DNA of 33,800 nt from contig NZ_JTIY01000001.1 in assembly GCF_000818175.1 (NCBI RefSeq), positions 3,250,290-3,284,089 on the forward strand, given 5' to 3'. The stretch's first letter is position 1; each line of letters begins with the position of its first letter. A program made the translations under genes and the position numbers. The DNA is from Streptomyces sp. AcH 505 (lineage in GTDB: Bacteria; Actinomycetota; Actinomycetes; Streptomycetales; Streptomycetaceae). A model generated the notes under the pieces. The model did no database searches. It was given only the letters and a program-made list of their open reading frames with translations, and had not been told where the DNA came from. Shown in pieces: positions 15,727 through 23,056 of the stretch.

Positions 15727-17316
15727 CTATGCGACGGTCGCGCGTGCGATGCGTGTTGACGCTCGTTCGGCGATCATGATCGTGGGGGCCTGGGTGTTGC
15801 CTCGGGTGATGGTGGGCATGACCGAGGCGTCGGCGACGTACAAGCCCTCCGTACCGTGCACCGCCATCGTGGCCGGGTCGACCACCGCCGTGTGGTCGTT
15901 CCCCATCCGGCAGGTGCCGACCGGGTGCCATTCGCTGCCCACGTTGCCGTCGATCCACGCGTCGAGGCCCTCGCCCGACCAGTCCTGGGGGGTCAGCGGC
16001 TCACCGCCGGTGGCCTTCGCCAGGGTCGGGGTGCGGAAGAGGTCGCGGGCTCGGCGGAGGCCGGAGCGCAGGCGGGCGCGGTCGCCCTCGTCGGTGAGGT
16101 AACCCGGGTCGACGAGCGGCGCCCGGGTCGGATCCGGGCCGGCCAGTCGTACGGTGCCGTGGCTGTCCGGGTCCAGGACGCTGATCGCGCAGGTGACGAC
16201 CGGCTCCTCCATGAGGGTCATCTCCGCGGTCATACCCAGCAGTGTCAGCGTGAACTGGAGATCGGCCACCGGGCGCGTGTCGTCGCTGCGCAGCACGGCC
16301 GCCGCCTGGGTGAGCGAGGCGAGCGGGCCGCGGCGCAGCAGCTGGTAGTCGCGTACGTCGTCCGCGGTCAGCGAATTCCAGAGCGGACTGCCGTCGGTCA
16401 CCGGCCACACCGGGGTGACCATCGGGTGGTCCCGCAAGTTGGCACCCACCCCCGGCAGATCGCGCACCAGAGGCACCCCGAGGCCGCCCAGGTGGTCGGC
16501 GGGGCCGACTCCGGAGAGCATCAGCAACTGCGGGCTGCGCAGGGCGCCGGCACACAGCACCACCCCGCGCCCGGCGCTGACCTCCGTGTCTCCCACCCGC
16601 ACGCCGACGGCCCGCACGCCGTCCCACAGCACGGAGGTGACCTGCTGCCCGGTGGCGACGGTGAGGTTGTCCCGGCCTGCTGCCGGTGCCAGATAGCCGT
16701 CCACCACGCTGTGCCGCCGGCCGTCCCGGATGTTGCTCTGGACCAGGCCCACCCCCTCGCCGGCCGGCCCGTTGAAGTCGTCGACCAGCGGGAGTCCGTG
16801 TTCGACGCCGGCCGCGACGAAGGTGAGGGGCAGGGGCCCGGCGTCCCGGATCGAGCTGATGGACATCGGGCCGCCCACGCCGTGCCGCTCGTCGCCGCCA
16901 CGGTCACTGTCCTCGACGTCGCGCAGGGCGGGACGTACGTCGGACCAGCCCCAGCCCGTCGCGCCGCGCGCCTGCCAGGTGTCGTAGTCCTCCGGACGCC
17001 CGTGGAACCACGCCATCATGTTCATGCTGCTGCCACCGCCGAGCCCGCGCCCCTGCGGCAGCCCTACCCGGCGTCCGCCGACGGCCTGTTGAGGTGTGGT
17101 CAGGTCGCCCCAGGAGCGAGGTCCGGCGAGGAGCTGGAAGGCGTTTCCCGGGATCAGGGCCTCCGGTTCCGCGCCGGTGGTCGTGCCTGCCTCCAGCAGC
17201 AGTACGCGGCAGTCGCGGTCCTCGCTCAGCCGTGCGGCCAGTACGCACCCGGCCGCCCCGGCCCCCACGATCACGAAGTCCGCCTCGGCCGGCAGCGACG
17301 TTGCCACGTGCGTCAT
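15727..17316 (-). CDS. GMC family FAD-dependent oxidoreductase
   Basis: A 529-residue choline dehydrogenase/glucose oxidase-type flavoprotein that oxidises an alcohol. It has the Rossmann FAD motif DFVIVGAGAAGCVLAARLSE near the start, GLGGGSSMNMMAWFHGR (GMC signature 1 region), GVVLCAGALRSPQLLMLSGV (signature 2) and a C-terminal EWHPVGTCRMG with the catalytic His, then GNTQAPTIMIAERA. The usual second His/Asn position is taken by NTQ, close to the NTN of many relatives. The ATG at 17316 fits the start of the domain; an in-frame GTG-rich extension to 17388 is rejected. It diverges from a TetR gene over a clear palindrome, so TetR control is likely. The substrate is unknown. Confidence 0.88.
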   Translation of the reverse strand: MTHVATSLPAEADFVIVGAGAAGCVLAARLSEDRDCRVLLLEAGTTTGAEPEALIPGNAFQLLAGPRSWGDLTTPQQAVGGRRVGLPQGRGLGGGSSMNMMAWFHGRPEDYDTWQARGATGWGWSDVRPALRDVEDSDRGGDERHGVGGPMSISSIRDAGPLPLTFVAAGVEHGLPLVDDFNGPAGEGVGLVQSNIRDGRRHSVVDGYLAPAAGRDNLTVATGQQVTSVLWDGVRAVGVRVGDTEVSAGRGVVLCAGALRSPQLLMLSGVGPADHLGGLGVPLVRDLPGVGANLRDHPMVTPVWPVTDGSPLWNSLTADDVRDYQLLRRGPLASLTQAAAVLRSDDTRPVADLQFTLTLLGMTAEMTLMEEPVVTCAISVLDPDSHGTVRLAGPDPTRAPLVDPGYLTDEGDRARLRSGLRRARDLFRTPTLAKATGGEPLTPQDWSGEGLDAWIDGNVGSEWHPVGTCRMGNDHTAVVDPATMAVHGTEGLYVADASVMPTITRGNTQAPTIMIAERASTRIARATVA

Positions 17317-17391
17317 CTCGGTCCACCCATCTCCGCGCCGGCGTCTGCGCGGAAGCGTCTGCGGCACGTCTCGTATATGTGGGCTCATCTT

Positions 17392-17410
17392 ATCTGAGCT
17401 GGACTCAGAT
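17392..17410. promoter_or_regulatory. Palindromic operator between GMC and TetR genes
   Basis: ATCTGAG-CTGGA-CTCAGAT is a perfect 7-bp inverted repeat with a 5-bp centre, 19 bp in all. It lies in the 127-bp divergent region, 34 bases upstream of the TetR start. Size and position fit a TetR-family operator for autoregulation and control of the oxidoreductase. Confidence 0.65.
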
Positions 17411-17433
17411 GAACGTATGCCAGGTCGTCCGAA

Positions 17434-17439
17434 TAGAGT
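17434..17439 (+). promoter_or_regulatory. -10 box placing a leaderless start for the TetR gene
   Basis: TAGAGT is a good streptomycete -10. Transcription 6-8 bases downstream would begin at or beside the tandem ATG codons at 17444 and 17447, and no Shine-Dalgarno sequence is present. A leaderless mRNA is the simplest reading. Confidence 0.5.
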
Positions 17440-17443
17440 TTGT

Positions 17444-18085
17444 ATGATGCCAAACGTGACCCCCCGTACCCCCAGCCGTCGCGCCGACTACGCGGAGCAG
17501 ACGCGTCAGGCGATCATCGACGCGGCCCGCACCCTCTTCGTCCAACGCGGGTTCTTCGGCAGCAAGATCGACGAGATCGCCGAACTCGCCCATGTGGCGC
17601 CGGGCACGGTCTACGCGGTCGGCGGCGGCAAACAGGGGCTGCTGCGGATCATGGTCGACGAGTGGGCGCAGGCGCCGCTGCTGAAGGAGAGCCTGGAGCG
17701 GATGCGCGGGCTGCGCGATCCCCGGGAGGTGCTGGCGCTCGTGGCCTCGTCGAGCCGAAGGGTCCGCGAGGACCACGGCGCCGTCATGCGGGTTCTGCTG
17801 CACACGGCGCCGCACGACGAGACCGCGGCCGAGGGCCTGCGCGAGTCCACCGAGCGCTACCGGGGCACACTGGCCGCCGTCGCCGAGCACCTGCACGGTC
17901 TCGGTGGTCTCGCCGACGGTGTCGACGTCCGGCACGCGACCGATGTCCTGTGGTTCTACTTCGGGTACGCCGGCTATCTCACGCTCACCGAGGACAACGG
18001 TTGGCCGCTTCAGCAGGCGGAGAAGTGGCTGCTGATCCAGTGCGAACGCACACTCCTGGGAGACAGAAGCCCCGCCGGGGAGTGA
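17444..18085 (+). CDS. TetR family transcriptional regulator
   Basis: A 213-residue repressor-type protein. The N-terminal helix-turn-helix covers about residues 16-62: AEQTRQAIIDAARTLFVQRG, FFGSKIDEIAELAHVAPGTV and YAVGGGKQGLL. The C-terminal helical ligand domain contains RVLLHTAPHDETAAEGLRES and a hydrophobic DVLWFYFGYAGYLTL. Two adjacent ATGs (17444 and 17447) can serve as start. It diverges from the GMC oxidoreductase, and the palindrome at 17392-17410 is a fitting operator. The ligand is unknown and may be the oxidoreductase substrate or product. The reading frame ends inside a hairpin shared with the convergent sigma factor gene. Confidence 0.9.
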   Translation: MMPNVTPRTPSRRADYAEQTRQAIIDAARTLFVQRGFFGSKIDEIAELAHVAPGTVYAVGGGKQGLLRIMVDEWAQAPLLKESLERMRGLRDPREVLALVASSSRRVREDHGAVMRVLLHTAPHDETAAEGLRESTERYRGTLAAVAEHLHGLGGLADGVDVRHATDVLWFYFGYAGYLTLTEDNGWPLQQAEKWLLIQCERTLLGDRSPAGE

Positions 18086-18095
18086 GCCGGCGGGG
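18070..18095. terminator. Bidirectional hairpin between TetR and sigma factor genes
   Basis: CCCCGCCGG (18070-18078) and CCGGCGGGG (18087-18095) form a perfect 9-bp GC stem around an 8-base loop that contains the TetR stop codon. The convergent sigma gene ends at 18128. There is no U-tract, which is common for streptomycete terminators. Confidence 0.7.
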
Positions 18096-18127
18096 CGGTG
18101 GCGCTGGTGGGGCGTGGGTGGGGGTGG

Positions 18128-19066
18128 TCACTCCTCCACTGTCAGGCCCTTTCTGAGCCTTGTCAGCGTGCGCGAGAGCAGGCGGGAGACGTGCATCTGC
18201 GAGATGCCCAGTTCCTCGCCGATCTCCGACTGCGTCATGTTCGCGACGAAGCGCAGCGAGAGGATCTGGCGGTCGCGGGACGGGAGGCCGGCGATCAGGG
18301 GCTTGAGGGACTCGACGTACTCGATGCCCTCCAGGCTGTGGTCCTCGTAGCCGATCCGGTCCGAGAGCGCGCCCTCGGTGTCGTCCTCCTCGGGCTGCGC
18401 GTCCAGCGAGCTGGCCGTGTAGGCGTTGCTCGCCGCCATGCCCTCGATGACCTCTTCGCCGCTGATCCCGAGCGCTTCGGCCAGTTCGGCGACGCTGGGG
18501 GAGCGGTCGAGGCGCTGGGACAGTTCGTCCGTCGCCTTCGCCAGGTCGAGGCGGAGTTCCTGGAGCCTGCGCGGCACGCGCACCGACCACGACGTGTCGC
18601 GGAAGAAGCGCTTGATCTCGCCGATGATGGTTGGCATCGCGAAGGTGGGGAACTCGACGCCTCGGCTGAGCTCGAAGCGGTCGATGGACTTGATCAGGCC
18701 GATCGTGCCGACCTGGACGATGTCCTCCATCGGCTCGCTGCGGGAGCGGAACCGGGAGGCCGCGAACTTGACCAGGGCGAGATTCAGCTCGACCAGGGTG
18801 TTGCGGACGTACGCGTGCTCGTACGTGCCCTCTTCGACGGACTCCAGCCGCGCGAACAAGGTCTTCGACAGCGCCCGTGCGTCCAGCGCCCCGACCTCGT
18901 CGTAGGGCGGGATCTCGGGCAGGTCCGCCAGCGCCTCGGCGCCGGACAGGCCCTGCGCGCCGGATGCCGGAGTGGGGCCGGCGGCGGTCGGTGCGGGGAT
19001 GGTCGGTACGGGGGGAGCTGCCGACGTCGCGATCGGGGTACGCGGTTCGTCGAGCCGGGGTGACAT
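18128..19066 (-). CDS. SigB/SigF/SigG-family RNA polymerase sigma factor
   Basis: A 312-residue group 3 sigma factor, the stress or differentiation class controlled by partner switching. An alanine- and proline-rich N-terminal stretch of about 50 residues precedes region 2 (LVELNLALVKFAASRF, EDIVQVGTIGLIKSIDRFEL, EFPTFAMPTIIGEIKRFFRD), region 3 (RVPRRLQELRLDLAKATDEL) and region 4 with QILSLRFVANMTQSEIGEEL and ISQMHVSRLLSRTLTRLRKG. The ATG at 19066 follows GGAGGAGACCCC, so the longer frame to 19378 is rejected. It diverges from a STAS antagonist, with an anti-sigma kinase next, a complete regulatory set. By recalled gene order it may match S. coelicolor sigI; I leave the symbol blank because I could not confirm it. 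Confidence 0.93.
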   Translation of the reverse strand: MSPRLDEPRTPIATSAAPPVPTIPAPTAAGPTPASGAQGLSGAEALADLPEIPPYDEVGALDARALSKTLFARLESVEEGTYEHAYVRNTLVELNLALVKFAASRFRSRSEPMEDIVQVGTIGLIKSIDRFELSRGVEFPTFAMPTIIGEIKRFFRDTSWSVRVPRRLQELRLDLAKATDELSQRLDRSPSVAELAEALGISGEEVIEGMAASNAYTASSLDAQPEEDDTEGALSDRIGYEDHSLEGIEYVESLKPLIAGLPSRDRQILSLRFVANMTQSEIGEELGISQMHVSRLLSRTLTRLRKGLTVEE

Positions 19067-19235
19067 GGGGTCTCCTCCATCATTTTCGGCATATGGCTGC
19101 CGATGCCAATACGCGTTGCTGCGGTGTGCGGGCGCCTCCGAAGCCGGCTGTCTTGGATGTGTCCCTACTAGCCCTACCCGGTAGACACGGACAGTTGCAA
19201 GTGTTAATTGTGAGGTATGTCTGTATTGTTGGAGA

Positions 19236-19286
19236 GTTCGGCTACCGGCCGGCGTTCGAAAGGCGTAATGTTCGACCGGCGTCAAT
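19236..19286 (+). repeat. GTTCG-type direct repeats upstream of the STAS gene
   Basis: GTTCGAAAGGCGTAAT (19254-19269) is followed directly by GTTCGACCGGCGTCAAT (19270-19286), a 16-bp-period repeat, with a further GTTCGG at 19236. They lie in the 286-bp AT-richer divergent region (19067-19352) between the sigma factor and antagonist genes and may bind a regulator. I found no convincing SigB-type promoter there. Confidence 0.45.
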
Positions 19287-19352
19287 GACGTATGACGACA
19301 AGCAGGCGAAACCATCTGACGACGGCATACAACACGGCGAAGAGGGACGGGC

Positions 19353-19721
19353 ATGGACCGCCAGACGGTCGGCAGCACGAACCGGGGCCGGCTCAGGGTC
19401 GAGGTTCGGACCGAGGGTCGGAGTGAGGTCGTAACAGTGGCCGGTGAGTTGGATCACCACACGGCCGAATTGTTGCGAGCCCCGCTGGAAGAAGCGCTTG
19501 AGCAAGGACGGTCACGCTTGGTGATCGACTGCTCGCAGCTGGAGTTCTGCGACTCGACCGGACTCAACGTGCTGCTCGGTGCCAGGCTCAAGGCGGAAGC
19601 CGCGGGAGGCGCCGTCCATCTGGCCGGCATGCTGCCCGTGGTGTCGAGGGTCTTCGAGATCACCGGCGCCGACGCGGTCTTCACCGTCCATGAATCGCTC
19701 GACGACGCACTGGTGGACTGA
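19353..19721 (+). CDS. Anti-sigma factor antagonist (STAS domain)
   Basis: A 122-residue SpoIIAA/RsbV-like protein. A single STAS domain fills it: VVTVAGELDHHTAELLRAPL, then RLVIDCSQLEFCDSTGLNVL, with Ser68 at the position phosphorylated by the anti-sigma kinase, and AVHLAGMLPVVSRVFEITGA. Unphosphorylated, such proteins bind the anti-sigma factor and free the sigma factor; phosphorylation inactivates them. The ATG at 19353 follows AGAGGGACG. It lies between the divergent sigma gene and the kinase gene, which it should oppose. Function from the family is secure; the pairing with these neighbours is inferred from proximity. Confidence 0.92.
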   Translation: MDRQTVGSTNRGRLRVEVRTEGRSEVVTVAGELDHHTAELLRAPLEEALEQGRSRLVIDCSQLEFCDSTGLNVLLGARLKAEAAGGAVHLAGMLPVVSRVFEITGADAVFTVHESLDDALVD

Positions 19722-19900
19722 CCAGGTGCGGCAAGCTCCGACCGACGACCTCTCGGACACTGACCCCTCACACTTCCGCACCGCCGGAGTGGGTGTTGTC
19801 ACGACTCGGAGGGGCAGAAGACTCCCCGCAGGCCGCACAGGACTCTGCACTCTCTGTAAAGACCCACTGGCAATTGGTGAATCGGTGAGGTGAAGCGCTG

Positions 19901-20488
19901 ATGAGCACCACCCGGCAGCCTCCGCCGGGCGACCTCGGCCCCGAGCCGGACGGCGCCGGACCTTCGGCTGCCACGTCCGCTCCGCCCGCGACGTCCGCCC
20001 CGGCCGCGGCGTCCAGCACAGCCGCCGCGCCCGCCGCGGCCGGTACGCCTGGCACCGCCGGTACGTCCGGCGTGCCCGACGGGGTGACCCGCACGCTCGC
20101 GCTGAGCAGCGCCAGCGGCGTCGTTCCGCTCGCCCGTGACTTCACCCGGCAGGCGCTGTACGACTGGGGATGGCTCCCCGCCGCGACGGCCGACCGGCGC
20201 GCCGCCGCCGAAGACGTCCTGCTGGTCGTCTCCGAACTCGTCACCAACGCGTGCCTGCACGCCGAGGGCCCCGAGGAACTGCGCGTCTCGCACAACGCCA
20301 AGGTCCTGCGGCTCGAAGTCACGGACCGCGGTGCGGGACAGCCCTCGCCACGCACTCCCCACCGGGCGGGCCGCCCCGGCGGACACGGCATGTTCATCGT
20401 GCAGCGGCTCTGCCTCGACTGGGGCGTCGTACGGGCGCCCGGCGCGACGGGCAAGACGGTGTGGGCGGAGCTGGCAGCGCCCGCGTAG
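19901..20488 (+). CDS. Anti-sigma factor serine kinase, RsbW/SpoIIAB-like (HATPase_c)
   Basis: A 195-residue protein. The first 60 residues are a low-complexity Ala/Pro/Ser/Gly tail, probably disordered. The rest is a GHKL ATPase domain with the N-box EDVLLVVSELVTNACLHAEG, the G1 box EVTDRGAGQPSP, the G2 box GGHGMFIVQRLC and a final strand GKTVWAEL. Such proteins bind a sigma factor and phosphorylate the STAS antagonist. Lying 179 bases after the antagonist gene on the same strand, it completes the partner-switching module. The ATG at 19901 follows GTGAGGTGA. In Streptomyces many related ATPases act on several sigma factors, so the cognate pairing is probable, not proven. Confidence 0.85.
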   Translation: MSTTRQPPPGDLGPEPDGAGPSAATSAPPATSAPAAASSTAAAPAAAGTPGTAGTSGVPDGVTRTLALSSASGVVPLARDFTRQALYDWGWLPAATADRRAAAEDVLLVVSELVTNACLHAEGPEELRVSHNAKVLRLEVTDRGAGQPSPRTPHRAGRPGGHGMFIVQRLCLDWGVVRAPGATGKTVWAELAAPA

Positions 20489-20511
20489 CAACACAACGGC
20501 TACGCGGGCGC
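20477..20511. terminator. Strong bidirectional terminator hairpin
   Basis: GCGCCCGCGTAGC (20477-20489) and GCTACGCGGGCGC (20499-20511) form a perfect 13-bp inverted repeat with a 9-base loop. The TAG stop of the anti-sigma kinase lies in the left arm. It separates that gene from the convergent POT transporter. Confidence 0.8.
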
Positions 20512-20563
20512 CTCCGCGCGCTCGACGTCCGCCGGCCGCGCCGGGACTCAGCGGCGGTGGACC

Positions 20564-22096
20564 TCAGTGGATGTCGCCCATCAGCTCCCGCACCCGCCTG
20601 CGGTACATGAACACCGCCACCCCGGCCAGCGCCGCCAGCAGCCCCTCCAGGGCCACCACTCCCGTACGGCCCAGATCGACCCCGCCGATCGACAGCAGCC
20701 CGGTGACGGAGTCGCCCGCCGTGACCGCCAGGAACCACACGCCCATCATCTGGCTCGCGTACTTCGCCGGCGCCATCTTCGTCGTCACCGACAGGCCGAC
20801 CGGCGAGAGGCACAGCTCCCCGACGGTCTGGATCAGATAGATCCCCACCAGCCACATCGGGCTGACCAGGTGTCCGTCGCCCGTCCCGCCGGCCGCCATC
20901 GCCAGCGGGATCAGGAAGAAGAAGAACGAGACGCCCACGAGGAACAGCCCGGCCGCGAACTTCGCCACGGTCGCCGGCTCCTTGCCCCTGCGGTTGAGCC
21001 ACAGCCAGAACCACGCGGCGACCGGCGCCAGCGCCATGATGAACACCGGGTTCAGCGACTGGTACCAGGACGAGGGGAAGCCGATCCCCAGCACCTCGCC
21101 CGCCGCCTTGTTCGTACCGAAGGCCTGGACCGTCGAGCCGCCCTGGTCGTAGATCATCCAGAAGACGGCAGCCGCGACGAAGAACCAGATGTAGCCGGAC
21201 ATCTTCGTCTGCTCGGCCCGCGACAGGTCCTTGTCGCGCTTTATCCGTACCAGCACGCCGGCCGGAATCACCAGCCCCGCCACCGTCAGCGGGATCATCG
21301 CCCAGTTGAGGGTGAAGTGGCCGCTGAGCCCGACGAAGCCGTAGACGAGGACGGCGACCAGCAGCCAGCCGAGCCCCTTGCGCAGCCACGAGGCGCGCTC
21401 CTCCGCCGACAGCGGGGTCGGTACGCGGCTGCTCTCCGGGCTCAGACTCTTCGTACCGATCAGGAACTGGACCAGGCCGAGCGCCATGCCCACGGCTGCG
21501 AGCGCGAAGCCGAGGTGCCAGTTGTACGTCTCGCCGACCGTGCCGATGATCAGCGGGGCGAAGAAGGCGCCGATGTTGATGCCCATGTAGAAGATCGTGA
21601 ACCCGCCGTCGCGGCGCGGGTCGTCGGTCCCCTTGTAGAGATGGCCGACCATCGTGGAGATGTTGGCCTTCAGCAGCCCGGAACCGAGCGCCACCAGCAC
21701 GAGCCCGCCGAAGAACGTCCCCTGGCCCGGCACCGCGAGGGTGAGGTGGCCCACCATGATGGTGCAGGAGCCGATGGCGACGGTCTTGCGCGGACCCCAC
21801 AGCCGGTCGGCGAGCCAGCCGCCCGGCATGGCCAGCAGATAGACCATCGACAGGTAGATCGAGTAGATGGCGGTCGTGGTGGCCAGGTCCATCCCGAGGC
21901 CGCCGCCCTGCAGCCCCTTCGTGGCGTCGGGACCGCCGGAGATCAGATAGATCGTCAGCAGAGCCCGCATGCCGTAGAAGCTGAAGCGTTCCCACATCTC
22001 GGTCATGAAGAGAGTGGCGAGGCCGCGGGGGTGGCCGAAGAAGGTCTTCTCAGGACCCGGGGTGCGGGGCGAGTCCTTCGTCAGGCTGGACGCCAT
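20564..22096 (-). CDS. POT/PTR2 family proton-dependent oligopeptide transporter
   Basis: A 510-residue inner-membrane symporter of di- and tripeptides with protons. The first helix has the family motif FMTEMWERFSFYGMRALLTI (the ExxERFxYYG element), followed by GGWLADRLWGPRKTV, the loop 2-3 motif of the major facilitator superfamily. A PTR2 signature region FTIFYMGINIGAFFAPLI and many hydrophobic helices (about 12-14) complete it. The ATG at 22096 follows AAGGATC. A long hairpin lies 52-82 bases upstream in the likely 5' leader. It converges with the anti-sigma kinase gene over a strong terminator. Substrate range cannot be read from the sequence. Confidence 0.93.
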   Translation of the reverse strand: MASSLTKDSPRTPGPEKTFFGHPRGLATLFMTEMWERFSFYGMRALLTIYLISGGPDATKGLQGGGLGMDLATTTAIYSIYLSMVYLLAMPGGWLADRLWGPRKTVAIGSCTIMVGHLTLAVPGQGTFFGGLVLVALGSGLLKANISTMVGHLYKGTDDPRRDGGFTIFYMGINIGAFFAPLIIGTVGETYNWHLGFALAAVGMALGLVQFLIGTKSLSPESSRVPTPLSAEERASWLRKGLGWLLVAVLVYGFVGLSGHFTLNWAMIPLTVAGLVIPAGVLVRIKRDKDLSRAEQTKMSGYIWFFVAAAVFWMIYDQGGSTVQAFGTNKAAGEVLGIGFPSSWYQSLNPVFIMALAPVAAWFWLWLNRRGKEPATVAKFAAGLFLVGVSFFFFLIPLAMAAGGTGDGHLVSPMWLVGIYLIQTVGELCLSPVGLSVTTKMAPAKYASQMMGVWFLAVTAGDSVTGLLSIGGVDLGRTGVVALEGLLAALAGVAVFMYRRRVRELMGDIH

Positions 22097-22147
22097 GGAT
22101 CGATCCTTGCGTGCGTGGGGGGTTGGAGCTGCCGTGGCACATGAAAA

Positions 22148-22178
22148 GGACCCTTGGCGTGTATCGGGCCAAAGGTCC
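22148..22178 (-). promoter_or_regulatory. Hairpin in the leader of the POT transporter gene
   Basis: GGACCCTTGG (22148-22157) and CCAAAGGTCC (22169-22178) pair over 10 positions with one mismatch around an 11-base loop. It lies 52-82 bases upstream of the POT start codon. It may be an mRNA leader structure or a DNA operator. No known riboswitch or amino-acid leader pattern is apparent. Confidence 0.5.
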
Positions 22179-22246
22179 CTCAGTAGCGCAACGAACGGCT
22201 TGCCACCCTACGACACGACAGAGCGCCATATGGAAGGACTTGAGAG

Positions 22247-22327
22247 ATGAAACACAGGCGCTCATCGGATCTACTGCTCATATTCAAAGGTGGATCATTA
22301 GATCGCACCCGAACCCGCAGGCATTGA
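22247..22327 (+). CDS. Possible 26-residue leader ORF with TTA and CTA codons
   Basis: ATG at 22247 is preceded by GGAAGGA 8 bases upstream, and the frame ends at TGA 22325-22327, 44 bases before the response-regulator start. It contains the rare codons TTA, CTA and ATA, unlike every confident gene here. That argues either against coding or for a bldA-dependent peptide. The stretch is AT-rich for this chromosome. I consider it unproven. Confidence 0.2.
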   Translation: MKHRRSSDLLLIFKGGSLDRTRTRRH

Positions 22328-22371
22328 CGATCATTGCCCGACGCCTGCCCCGTGCGGACTACCATCACCCC

Positions 22372-23049
22372 ATGACCCGTGTACTGCTCGCCGAGGACGA
22401 CGCTTCCATCTCGGAGCCGCTGGCTCGCGCCCTGCGGCGGGAGGGGTACGAGGTCGAGGTCCGTGAAGACGGTCCCACCGCCCTCGACGCCGGCCTCCAG
22501 GGCGGTGTCGACCTCGTCGTACTCGACCTGGGGCTGCCCGGCATGGACGGCCTCGAAGTGGCCCGCAGACTCCGCGCCGACGGACACACCGTGCCGATCC
22601 TGGTGCTGACGGCGCGCGCCGACGAGGTGGACACCGTCGTCGGCCTCGACGCCGGCGCCGACGACTACGTGACCAAGCCCTTCCGTCTCGCCGAACTGCT
22701 CGCCCGGGTACGGGCGTTGCTGCGGCGCGGCGCCACCGAGCCCGCGCCGGCGCCCGCCACCCACGGCGTACGGATCGACGTCGAGTCGCACCGCGCCTGG
22801 ATGGGCGAGGAGGAGCTGCAGCTCACCGCCAAGGAGTTCGACCTGCTGCGGGTCCTGGTCCGCGACGCCGGCCGGGTCGTCACCCGTGACCAGCTGATGC
22901 GCGAGGTCTGGGACACCACGTGGTGGTCCTCGACCAAGACACTGGACATGCACATCTCCTGGCTGCGCAAGAAGCTCGGTGACGACGCGGCCAACCCGCG
23001 CTACATCGCCACGGTCCGGGGCGTCGGCTTCCGCTTCGAGAAGAGCTAG
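22372..23049 (+). CDS. OmpR/PhoB-family two-component response regulator
   Basis: A 225-residue DNA-binding regulator. The receiver domain (1-120) has acidic Glu8-Asp9-Asp10 (LLAEDDAS), the phosphoacceptor Asp52 in LVVLDLGLPGMDG, Thr80 in LVLTARADE and Lys102 in YVTKPFRLAELL. The winged-helix output domain (about 130-225) has LTAKEFDLLRVLVRDAGRVV, WWSSTKTLDMHISWLRKKLG and the terminal YIATVRGVGFRFE. No ribosome site precedes the ATG at 22372. TACCAT (22360-22365) is a plausible -10, 6 bases before it, so the mRNA may be leaderless. The sensor kinase follows after 7 bases. The signal is unknown. Confidence 0.93.
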   Translation: MTRVLLAEDDASISEPLARALRREGYEVEVREDGPTALDAGLQGGVDLVVLDLGLPGMDGLEVARRLRADGHTVPILVLTARADEVDTVVGLDAGADDYVTKPFRLAELLARVRALLRRGATEPAPAPATHGVRIDVESHRAWMGEEELQLTAKEFDLLRVLVRDAGRVVTRDQLMREVWDTTWWSSTKTLDMHISWLRKKLGDDAANPRYIATVRGVGFRFEKS

Positions 23050-23056
23050 CGGCACC

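Noticed and set aside
17096..17443. Upstream extension of the TetR gene
   Set aside because: It overlaps the GMC gene antisense and crosses the operator; the helix-turn-helix starts soon after 17444.
19067..19352. SigB-type promoter GnnT-N14-16-GGGTA for the sigma gene
   Set aside because: A GGGTAG exists on the minus strand near 19173-19178, but no GnnT lies at the required distance.
20567..22144. Long plus-strand frame opposite the POT transporter
   Set aside because: His/Arg/Gln-rich shadow; the minus strand encodes a clear multi-helix POT protein.
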